64,000 nucleotides of DNA from JAXLQL01 sp046331625 (GTDB lineage: Bacteria; Acidobacteriota; Terriglobia; Bryobacterales; Bryobacteraceae), in contig JAXLQL010000010.1 of assembly GCA_046331625.1 (NCBI GenBank), positions 1 through 64,000 on the forward strand, in the 5' to 3' direction. A model generated the notes under the pieces. It made no database searches and was not told where the DNA came from. It worked only from the letters and a program-made list of their open reading frames with translations. A program made the position numbers and the translations under genes. Below are positions 40,861 through 48,479 of the stretch, piece after piece. The first letter of the stretch is position 1. Each line of letters starts with the position of its first letter.

Positions 40861-42168
40861 TCCGGGTTCGCTCGCATGCTCTTGATCTGCTCGCCTGTCA
40901 CGCGGTAGACCGTCCTCGCCATGAGCTGGCGTTCGTCTGCGCCGGACAAGCATCCACATGGAGCGCCAACGCGACGCCTGCACGCTGCCGAGCGCCTGCG
41001 CGCTATGCCGCGGCATCGGCCCTGGGGCGACCGTCGCACTGATGGCCCCGATCCGGCGGAGTTGCTTTGCGCCGTTCCCGCACTCGAGCACCTGGGCGCT
41101 CGCACGCTCCTGCTCTCGCCCGCGCTTACGCCCGTTGAACTCGGTCACATCTTGCCCACGGCCGGTTGCGGGTGCGTCATCGGACCGCATTCGGCCGCGC
41201 TCGAAGAGTTCGGCGCCGGTACCCAGATCGTGAGTCCCGCCGATGCCGGTTCCGTGCTGCTGACTACCTCCGGCACGACGGGGCTGCCGAAGATCGTCGT
41301 CCGCACTCGGCCGCAGTTGGCTGCTCTTGCCCGAGCCTACTGCGCCACGATCGGGATCTCATCGAGCGATCGCATCCTGTGCATGGTTCCCCTCATGCAC
41401 GGCCAGGGCTTGTGCGCCGGACTGCTGGCGGCGCTCTGGACCGGGGCCAGTCTGTTCGTGGAGCCTGTATTCGACCGCAGGCGGATTCTCGCCACGCTCC
41501 AAGAGCAGGCGATCAGTATCGCTGTAGGCGTTCCTTTTCAGTACGGGATTCTCGCCAGCACGGTGCGCGATTCCGGATTTCGGGCGCCTTCTCTCCGCTA
41601 CGCGTTTTCCGGCGGGTCTCCGCTCTTCGAGAAGACGTGGCGGCAGGTGCGCGAACGGTCTGGCATCTCGATTCGGCAGACCTACGGCTGCTCGGAAACC
41701 GGCATGTTGACTGCGAACCTCGATACCGATCCGGAATCCGCCATCGAGTCGGTGGGTACGCCGCTCCAAGGGATGGCCGTCCGCATCGATCCCGCCAGCG
41801 GTGCAATCGAAGCGCACAGCCCTGCCGCTTCGGCTCCACCGGGCGAGTGGGTGCTCACCGGAGATGCGGGGCGCGTCGATGCGCTCGGCCGTGTCTGGGT
41901 AATCGGCCGCCGGGAATACCTGCTCAACATTGCGGGCAGAAAAGTGAACCCCGCCGAAATCGAACGCGTGCTGCTGTTGCATCCGTTAGTGGAGAGCGCG
42001 AGGGTCAAGCCAATCACTCGCGAGTCCGGCGAGGAAGCCTGCATGGCGGTTGTGTCTTGCACGGTCCCCTGTTCTCCCGAGGAACTCTTCGAATTTTGTC
42101 GAGCCCGCCTGGCTGCGTACAAAATGCCAGCCGTGATTCGTGTGAGTGGGTCCTTGCCGGCCGTATGA
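40857..42168 (+). pseudogene. AMP-dependent acyl/aryl ligase, frameshifted and 3'-truncated
   Basis: From ~41060 the frame is an AMP-binding enzyme: AVPALEHLGARTLLLSPA, the P-loop VLLTTSGTTGLPK, QTYGCSETGM and LTGDAGRVDALGRVWVIGR. The upstream N-terminal part is spread over other frames (LLACHAVDRPRHELAFVCAG at ~40880; GIGPGATVALMAP at ~41020). The C-terminus stops at RVSGSLPAV where a family member would continue to the catalytic PR[TS]xxGK lysine, which is lost. With the adjacent carrier protein it would have loaded an acyl group onto the ACP; now inactive. A start for the central frame exists at 40921 but gives a nonsense N-terminus. Confidence 0.7.
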
Positions 42169-42290
42169 ATTTGCGGACTGCTGCTCTACCGGACCGCGAA
42201 TCTGGGAGACATGATCCGGACCCTGGCGATCTCGCGCCTGCTTCCGCAGGCCCTCGGTGTTTACCGGCACCGCCTCGCGATGGCGCCGCA
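42165..42290 (+). pseudogene. Fragment resembling the start of a polysaccharide pyruvyltransferase-like protein
   Basis: Directly after the ligase stop one frame reads LLLYRTANLGDMIRTLAISR then LLPQALGVYRHRLAMAP. The GD-x-I-x-T-L-A-x-x-R-L-L-P and R-H pattern resembles the N-terminus of polysaccharide-pyruvyltransferase-like proteins. It has no usable start, and similarity ends near 42290. Short and therefore tentative. Confidence 0.35.
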
Positions 42291-42329
42291 TCTCCTTGCC
42301 CTCGCGCGCTTCTCGATACGGCAGATAGA

Positions 42330-42571
42330 CTGCCTTGCCGAGATCGATCTTGCAGCCGTGTCGCTCGAATGAGTCCGCGAATTGCGCGAGGCGCGAAAAA
42401 ACGTTTCCACGCCCAATTGTTCCGGACGAGACGCTCGAGTTCGGCGCAAACATCCGGGTCGAGAAAATCGGCCTTGGAGACGACGTGGTCGAATGGTTCG
42501 CTGCGCAGCGGCACGGAGTCAAGGGGAACGCTGGCTTCTCCATGCCGGTTGCGCCATTCTCTCACGGCCAC
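42330..42571 (-). pseudogene. Fragment resembling the N-terminus of a 2-oxoglutarate/Fe(II) oxygenase
   Basis: The minus frame from 42571 includes EPFDHVVSKADFLDPDVCAE then LERLVRNNWAW, like the start of prolyl-4-hydroxylase-type oxygenases; the next plausible segment (FADSFERHGCKIDLGK) is in another frame. The metal-binding HxD region is absent. It abuts the FAD-oxidoreductase gene end. Tentative, based on short similarity from memory. Confidence 0.35.
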
Positions 42572-44106
42572 CGCGTCACCGCCTTCTGCTCGCGGAGCCG
42601 CTCGCCCAACCGGGCGGCATTGACCTTCTGGACGGCAACGCTATCGGCGATGGCGAGCTTGGCCGCTACGCCAGCTGCATGTCCCATGATCATGTAGACC
42701 GGCTCCATGCGCAGCGTCGAATATGCCACGTGGCTGGCCGACACACATACCGGCACCAACAGGTTCGCCACTTGCTTTTCGTGCGGCAGCATCACGCGAT
42801 ACGGAATCTGGTAAGGCTTCACCGGCACTTCCATGTTTCCCTCGTTTTGCACAGTTCCATCGGATTGGAAGAACCTTTGGACGTTGTGGGAGTCAGAGTT
42901 GTAGGAACCCATCCCGATCGAATCGGGCTTCTCGATTTCAGTCTGGATATCGCGCTGCGTCATCACGAATTCGCCGGTCATACGCCGCGCTTCCCGGATG
43001 TAGAGCTGGTGCGGCCAGTGATTGGTGTCGCCGAACTCGTCCGCGGCGAGTCCCCACTGTTGCAGTTCGTTGCGCAACGCCGCGGGCACTCTCGCGTCGT
43101 TCGCCAAAAACCAAAACAACCCGGCCGTGTAGTCCATGTGATCCTGCCAGATCTGGGCGCGGGTTTCGTAGTTGGCGGCGGGATAGAGCCAACTTCCGCC
43201 GATGAAATCAGTCGAGAATGGACCCCGGTTGTTGATGTCCGTCTTCCCGCCCGGCAGTTCGGAAATCCCCATCACGTTGGCCATGGTGGCGGCTTTGCCC
43301 TTGTTCTTCTCGAAAGCCGCCAGGTAGGCGAGCATCAGATCGTACCGGTGCGGATCGTATCCGCGCGGTCGCGGGAATGCGACGCGATTGGCGGGGTCGC
43401 GCGTTAGGCACAGGCGGAAGTTGTAGGCCTGCACCTTGCTGTCGCCCGCGCCGATCTCGCCGCGAAGCCCGCCCTGAATTTCGGCGAACGGTGTGCCGTT
43501 GGCGTTGGCCGCCGGCACCGGAAAGTCGAACTGATGATTACGGTCTTTCGGCCGGACTCCGGCGAGTGACTCGCCGTACTGCTTGGTTGACTCGCGGCCG
43601 ATCATGCTCGTTACCCCCGACTGTGCCATCAGGTCGCCTTCGTAGCTGGCGTCGATGAAGACTTTCGCCTTGGCCGACGCGCCTGTGTCGAAGTAGATCT
43701 CGCGGATCTCGCGCTTCCATTTCCGAACGCCGGTTTCTTCGCGAAGCCGCCATCCGAAGAACAGCTTCACGCCTGCCTCCGCGGCCATTTCCTTCAGTAC
43801 AGCCTCGGCTACGTGCGGCTCGAAATCCCACGTCACCGGCTGCTCGTACTTCTTGCCTACCCGCCGATAGAACTCGAGCGAGTATCCGCCGATGGTGGCT
43901 TTGTTGCCGTGATCGGTGTGACCGAGCCCGCCCGACGTCATGCCGCCCAGATGGTACCCGGGTTCGAAAATCGCCGCACTCAAACCCTCCCGCGCGGCAG
44001 CAATGGCGGCGATGACTCCGCCCGCCGTCCCTCCATAAACAACCACGTCGAACTGCTCTGCGCGAGCGGCAACGGTGAGCGCCACTAGCGCCAGCGTTCG
44101 CGTCAT
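42562..44106 (-). CDS. Exported FAD-dependent oxidoreductase (FAD_oxidored family)
   Basis: 514 residues from MTRTLALVALTVAARA, a signal peptide; ATG 44106 overlaps the sulfatase stop as ATGA (the frame from 44130 is less likely). FAD-binding FDVVVYGGTAGGVIAAIAAA; HLGGMTSGGLGHTD; AKVFIDASYEGDLMAQSG; a C-terminal FAD part (STLRMEPVYMIMGHAAG). This family often accompanies glycan-degradation genes in soil bacteria; substrate unknown. Coupled to the sulfatase, so both probably act on an exported or imported sulfated glycan. Confidence 0.88.
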   Translation of the reverse strand: MTRTLALVALTVAARAEQFDVVVYGGTAGGVIAAIAAAREGLSAAIFEPGYHLGGMTSGGLGHTDHGNKATIGGYSLEFYRRVGKKYEQPVTWDFEPHVAEAVLKEMAAEAGVKLFFGWRLREETGVRKWKREIREIYFDTGASAKAKVFIDASYEGDLMAQSGVTSMIGRESTKQYGESLAGVRPKDRNHQFDFPVPAANANGTPFAEIQGGLRGEIGAGDSKVQAYNFRLCLTRDPANRVAFPRPRGYDPHRYDLMLAYLAAFEKNKGKAATMANVMGISELPGGKTDINNRGPFSTDFIGGSWLYPAANYETRAQIWQDHMDYTAGLFWFLANDARVPAALRNELQQWGLAADEFGDTNHWPHQLYIREARRMTGEFVMTQRDIQTEIEKPDSIGMGSYNSDSHNVQRFFQSDGTVQNEGNMEVPVKPYQIPYRVMLPHEKQVANLLVPVCVSASHVAYSTLRMEPVYMIMGHAAGVAAKLAIADSVAVQKVNAARLGERLREQKAVTRWP

Positions 44107-45488
44107 TCGCCCCGCACCTCGATGCGCCAACGGTGAATCATGCTCGTCAACTCATCCACCACTTGCGGATGCGCCCTTCGTAGATTACGTGTTTCGCCAG
44201 GATCCACAGACAGGTCGGTCAGGAATGCGGCGTCTTCTCCCGTCAACTGCTTCTTCTCATCAGGAGTGCGGCCGAACGGATTTCCGTTCAGCACCAACTT
44301 CCAATTGTCCTTTCGCACCGCCATCTGTTGGCCGTTCTCCCACAGGATGGATCCGTGCGGCGAGGCGGCTCGCTTTGCCGCCACGGGGAGGATGTCCGAT
44401 CCATCCACCTTATATCCGCCGGGGATCGGAGCCTTGGCTACGGCGCAGACCGTTGGCAGCAGGTCCATTGTCATTGCCAATTCATGGATCGTCTGCCCGG
44501 CTGGAATTGTGCCGGGCCAACTCAGGATCCCGGGAACATGCATGCCGCCGTCGAACAGGCTGAACTTGAATCCGCGATAGGGATCGTTGTGTCCCGCAGT
44601 GGCCGGTTGTTGGCGCAATCCTGCCCGGGGTTCGGTGGTAGCGCCGTTGTCGGCGATGAAGGCGATCATCGTGTCATCGAGCAACCCGTGCTGCGCGAGC
44701 GTTCGCCGGATCTCGCCGACACCGTCGTCCACAGCGGCGATCATGGCCGCGTAGGTTCGGCGCTCTTCCTCCATCGATGCGGGAAACCGCAGCCGGTATC
44801 GTTCCGGAGCATGCATCGGATAATGCGGCGCGTTGTAGGTGACCGTGAGGAAGAACGGCTGAGCCGCTGCTCGGCGAATGAATCCGCAAGCCTCGCTGGT
44901 GATCCGATCGGTGAGGTATTCGCCATCCTCGAAGATCTCTTCCCGATTGCGGAAGAGCGAGTGGAAGTTGACCTGGCGCGCAGCGCCGCCTTCGCCCCAA
45001 TAGAACCGGTGCGAGTAGAAGTCGACGCAGCCCGGGTGAAAGCCGTAGAAGTAGTCGAAGCCGTGCGAGTTCGGAACCGTATCGGAGGTGTCACCCAGAT
45101 GCCATTTGCCGATCAGTCCGGTGGCGTAGCCATGCGGCTTCAACAATGACGCCGTGGTGCGCTGCGCCGGCTGCAGCGGTTGTCCATTGTTGCTCACACC
45201 GGCGCGCGCCGGATAGCGGCCGGTCATCAACGCGGCCCTCGAGGGCGCGCATACGGGCGCGTTGGAATACCAGTTGGTGAAGCGGGCTCCGGAAGCCGCC
45301 AGCTTGTCGATCTCGGGCGTGAGCAGGTCGCGCGCGCCGTAGCAGCCGAGGTCGTGGGCGCCCTGATCGTCGGTCACGATGATCACGAAGTTCGGCTTGC
45401 GGGGAGCCTGCTGGGCGGCGAGCGCGGTTGCCGTGCCAATGAATTGCCTGCGGTTCACACTTCTATAATGATCGATTGACGCAAACAT
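44103..45488 (-). CDS. Exported sulfatase
   Basis: 461 residues. Twin-arginine signal (NRRQFIGTATALAAQ) after a 10-residue n-region; ATG 45488 has AGGA a few bases upstream, while GTG 45458 is an alternative. Metal site VTDDQGAHDLGCYG; formylglycine motif CAPSR (the Cys is converted to formylglycine by FGE); GKWHLGD; the second metal region IAFIADNGA. Alkaline-phosphatase superfamily sulfatase of the S1 type; hydrolyses a sulfate ester, probably of a polysaccharide. No FGE gene is present in the window. Its start overlaps that of the divergent membrane gene. Confidence 0.93.
   Translation of the reverse strand: MFASIDHYRSVNRRQFIGTATALAAQQAPRKPNFVIIVTDDQGAHDLGCYGARDLLTPEIDKLAASGARFTNWYSNAPVCAPSRAALMTGRYPARAGVSNNGQPLQPAQRTTASLLKPHGYATGLIGKWHLGDTSDTVPNSHGFDYFYGFHPGCVDFYSHRFYWGEGGAARQVNFHSLFRNREEIFEDGEYLTDRITSEACGFIRRAAAQPFFLTVTYNAPHYPMHAPERYRLRFPASMEEERRTYAAMIAAVDDGVGEIRRTLAQHGLLDDTMIAFIADNGATTEPRAGLRQQPATAGHNDPYRGFKFSLFDGGMHVPGILSWPGTIPAGQTIHELAMTMDLLPTVCAVAKAPIPGGYKVDGSDILPVAAKRAASPHGSILWENGQQMAVRKDNWKLVLNGNPFGRTPDEKKQLTGEDAAFLTDLSVDPGETRNLRRAHPQVVDELTSMIHRWRIEVRGE
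45464..45469 (+). promoter_or_regulatory. -10 consensus TATAAT before the TTG-start membrane gene
   Basis: TATAATG lies 6 bases before the TTG at 45476, so transcription would start at or near the first codon: a leaderless transcript. The box lies within the 5' end of the divergent sulfatase gene. Confidence 0.4.
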
Positions 45489-46168
45489 TTTTCCTGCTCA
45501 CTGTTGCGGGTACGCTGGTGGCCTTCGTTTGGATGTGTCAGCGCGTGGCGCAGGCTGCTTGGGTGCCTGTCGCCGGGATGCTCTCGGCGTGGCTGGTTCT
45601 TTCGGGGGTGATCGCTGGGTCGGGGCTCCTCACCGATTTCTCGAAGCCCGTGCCGCCGTTGCCCCGCATGGTCGCCATCACGACCGTCATCACCACGGTG
45701 TTCGCTCTTTCGCCGTGGGGCGGATCGCTTGCCCGCGCGCCTCTCGAATGGCTCACTGGGCTCCACATGTTCCGGATCGCCGTGGAGATTTTTCTCTGGC
45801 TCGGCTATCGCGATGGATTCGTGCCGGTACAGATGACGTTCGAAGGCCGCAATTGGGACGTGCTGACGGGCATTCTCGCCGGCGCCGCCTGTTGGCTCGC
45901 CCGGCGAGGAAAGCTTTCGCGTCCGATGCTATTGTGCTGGAACTTGCTCGGCACGGCGCTACTCGTGAACATTGTTACGATTGCGATTCTTTCAATGCCC
46001 ACTCCGATGCGGCGCTTCTTCAACGAGCCAGCGAACATCTTCGTCGGCCGCTTTCCTTACACGTGGCTACCTGTGTTTCTCGTGCAGACGGCGTGGTTCG
46101 GGCACCTGATCGTCTTCCGGCGGTTGCTCGCTCGCCCTGCGGGCGAAGCCGGTCACTTACGTTCGTAG
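45476..46168 (+). CDS. Integral membrane protein of unknown function
   Basis: 230 residues from a TTG; six or seven hydrophobic segments (about 3-22, 28-50, 63-80, 90-108, 125-140, 147-170 and 185-210). The Arg/Gly-rich N-terminal loops and the FNEPANIFVGRFPYTWLPVF segment are notable. No family recognised. Divergent from, and overlapping, the sulfatase start by 13 bp. Its 3' end overlaps the end of the broken esterase gene on the other strand. Confidence 0.65.
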   Translation: MTQTFFLLTVAGTLVAFVWMCQRVAQAAWVPVAGMLSAWLVLSGVIAGSGLLTDFSKPVPPLPRMVAITTVITTVFALSPWGGSLARAPLEWLTGLHMFRIAVEIFLWLGYRDGFVPVQMTFEGRNWDVLTGILAGAACWLARRGKLSRPMLLCWNLLGTALLVNIVTIAILSMPTPMRRFFNEPANIFVGRFPYTWLPVFLVQTAWFGHLIVFRRLLARPAGEAGHLRS

Positions 46169-46960
46169 AGCCCTGAGCGCCTCATCCAAGCGTCGAGCAG
46201 GTCGGTCCAAACGTCGCAGGATTTGCTCCTTCTTGTTCATGCTGAAACCATGTCCCCCGTCGGCGAACACGTGCAGTTCGATTTCTACCGCGATCTCTTC
46301 TTCCAGCTGTCCACCAGGGCAGTGGCAGTCGAAGTCATCCGGACATTGTCATCGTACGTACGCAACGGCCGTGAAGATCGGCGGCGCATCTTCGGGAGTT
46401 TCATAGCCCGCGGGCGCTACCGCGTAAATCGGAATCGCGAAGTCAGGCCGGTTGCCCTGTGAATAGCCGGTTGCCGCGCCGATGGCGAGATATCCGCCAG
46501 CGGAGAATCCCATCACGCCGATTCTCTTCGGATCGACCCGCCATTCGGCGGCGCGCTGGCGCACAGTCCCGACCGCGAGCAAGCCGTCTTCGATCGCCGC
46601 CTTCTGGCTCGCTTCGCGTGACTCCAACCCACAGCGATATCGCAGCACGAACGCGGTCACACCGCGCGCGTTCCACCAACGCGCCACATCACGGCCTTCG
46701 TGCTCGATCGCCAAGATGCTGAATCCGCCTCCAGGCGCCACCACCACTGCCGCTCCGTTCGGAGCCGCCGCCGGATACACCTCGAGCACGGGCCGTTGCA
46801 CTTTGCGAACCCACTTCTCGGCTGCGCTTTTGACATGTGGATTGTCTGCGGGAGGCGTGTACCATTCTTCGCCCGAAGGCAGGTCCGGACGAAGAACGAT
46901 CTCGGGAGCAGCGCCCAAAACGGCGCAACATAGCGATGGAGCAAGCCACTTCAAGTGCAA
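46153..46960 (-). pseudogene. Exported alpha/beta-hydrolase (acetyl-xylan-esterase/BD-FAE-like), frameshifted at its 3' end
   Basis: The open part (46960-46349) encodes a signal peptide and an alpha/beta hydrolase: PNGAAVVVAPGGGFSILAIE (oxyanion loop) and nucleophile Ser in IGVMGFSAGGYLA. It stops at IFTAVAYVR. Removing one copy of a duplicated GTAC at ~46350 restores AYDDNVRMTSTATALVDSW; a further shift gives ELHVFADGGHGFSMNKK with the catalytic His; a third gives TDLLDAWMRRSGLYERK and a stop at 46153. The active-site Asp/His part is thus broken by at least three indels. Probably a dead gene. Confidence 0.75.
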
Positions 46961-47004
46961 GCTCCGATTCTACACGAGAGGATTCCCGGGCGGGCATGGC
47001 TTTG

Positions 47005-47095
47005 AACCTGTCCTTTCTGGAAGGATAGATTTGGCTAAACCTGTCCTTTTAAAAAGGACAGATTTGTGCTAACCTGTCCTTGTGGAAAGTACAGA
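47005..47095 (+). repeat. Three tandem ~33 bp palindromic repeats overlapping the AAA ATPase start
   Basis: Units begin AACCTGTCCTTT; the second contains the near-perfect palindrome TGTCCTTTTAAAAAGGACA and the third (ACCTGTCCTTGTGGAAAGTA) overlaps the GTG start codon of the downstream ATPase. Each ends AGATTTG-CTA or similar. This looks like an array of operator sites or a recognition sequence; autoregulation of the ATPase is one possibility. Coordinates are good to about one base. Confidence 0.75.
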
Positions 47096-48479
47096 TGTTC
47101 GGTCCGTCCTGCGGCAAAAGATAGCCGACTCCCTCGCCGCGCCGATACCGGAATCCACGTCTCGCGACGTTCGACTGCCGGCCATTCCACGCAAAGCGCA
47201 CGCCGTCATAGGAATGCGCCGCTCTGGCAAGACATGGTTCCTGTTCCAGTGCATGAAGGAGCGCATCAAGAAAGATGTCCCTCGGGACGCACTCGTCTAT
47301 CTCAACTTCGAAGACGAGCGGCTTGCCTCACTCGAAGCCGTGCACCTCGGCTACGTACTCGACGAGTACTTCACGCAACGCCCGCAGTACCGGGACAAGC
47401 AGACGGTCTCTTTCTTCTTCGACGAGATCCAACTGGTCCGCGGTTGGGAGACCTTCATCCGCCGTATCCTCGACTCGGAAAAGATCGAGGTTTTCGTCAG
47501 CGGTTCATCGGCGCGGATGCTGAGCCGCGAAGTCGCAACGTCGCTTCGAGGCCGCGCTACCGAGACGGTCATCTTTCCGTTCAGCTTCCGCGAGCGCCTC
47601 CGCCACCTTGGCACGAAGGTCCCGTCAGATCCGAAATTCGTACCCAAGAACGACCGCTCCTGGCTGGCCCGGGCCTTCCTCGACTATCTCGAGATAGGCG
47701 GCTTTCCCGAAGCACAGCAACTCGACCCACGAGACCGGATCGGTCTGCTCTCCGGATATGTCGACACCTGCATCCTCCGCGACATCATAGAGCGTCACGC
47801 CGTGAGCAACGCGCAGGCGCTCCGCTGGCTGGTGCGCCGTGTCCTCGGCTCGCCTGGCGGGCTGTTCAGCCTGCACAAGGTCTACCAGGAGATGCGCTCA
47901 CAAGGAATGACGATCTCCAAGGACACTCTCTACGCGCTGCTCTCGCACCTGGAAGACGCCTTCCTGGTCCGCATCGTTGAACTCGCTTCGGCGTCGCAGA
48001 AGAGGAGGCAGTCGAATCCGAGGAAGATCTATCCCATCGATCCGGGGCTCATCCCCGTCTTCGACCGTACGGCCAAGGCGAACATCGGGCAGGCACTCGA
48101 GAACGCTGTAATGATCGAGTTCGAGCGGCGCGGCTACAGGCTCGGCTACGTTCCGACGCCGGGTGGCTTCGAAGTCGACTTCATGGTGGAACCGCCGGGT
48201 GGCGGAAAAGCCACTCTGGTTCAGGTGGCTGCCAGTCTCGGCGGTGGCGTGTTCGACCGCGAAATGCGCGCATTCGAAGACGCCAGCCGGGAGCATCGCG
48301 GGGCGCACCGGCTGTTGCTCACGCTCGAGGCGGCCGATGTCCCCGACTACACGGCTCTTGCCAAAGGCCGCGTGGAAGTGCGCACGGCGTGGGAGTGGTT
48401 CCTGGATTCAGAGGTCGATCGCCACGACTTCGTGATCGAGAATCCCCGGCACCGAAACGTCGAGTACGCCGCCAGATAA
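47082..48479 (+). CDS. AAA-family ATPase with C-terminal DUF4143
   Basis: 465 residues from a GTG. P-loop GMRRSGKTWF (~44-53), Walker B SFFFDEIQ, arginine-finger-like region FVSGSSARML, then DUF4143 (C-terminal, including KIYPIDPGLIP and FEVDFMVE, a nuclease-like acidic pattern). The family (AAA_14 + DUF4143) is widespread and of uncertain function. The usual ending is around TAWEWFL; here the frame runs 20+ codons farther and ends inside the 3' end of the opposite gene, giving a 72 bp convergent overlap. This suggests insertion of the gene with loss of its own stop. Confidence 0.85.
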   Translation: MESTDVRSVLRQKIADSLAAPIPESTSRDVRLPAIPRKAHAVIGMRRSGKTWFLFQCMKERIKKDVPRDALVYLNFEDERLASLEAVHLGYVLDEYFTQRPQYRDKQTVSFFFDEIQLVRGWETFIRRILDSEKIEVFVSGSSARMLSREVATSLRGRATETVIFPFSFRERLRHLGTKVPSDPKFVPKNDRSWLARAFLDYLEIGGFPEAQQLDPRDRIGLLSGYVDTCILRDIIERHAVSNAQALRWLVRRVLGSPGGLFSLHKVYQEMRSQGMTISKDTLYALLSHLEDAFLVRIVELASASQKRRQSNPRKIYPIDPGLIPVFDRTAKANIGQALENAVMIEFERRGYRLGYVPTPGGFEVDFMVEPPGGGKATLVQVAASLGGGVFDREMRAFEDASREHRGAHRLLLTLEAADVPDYTALAKGRVEVRTAWEWFLDSEVDRHDFVIENPRHRNVEYAAR

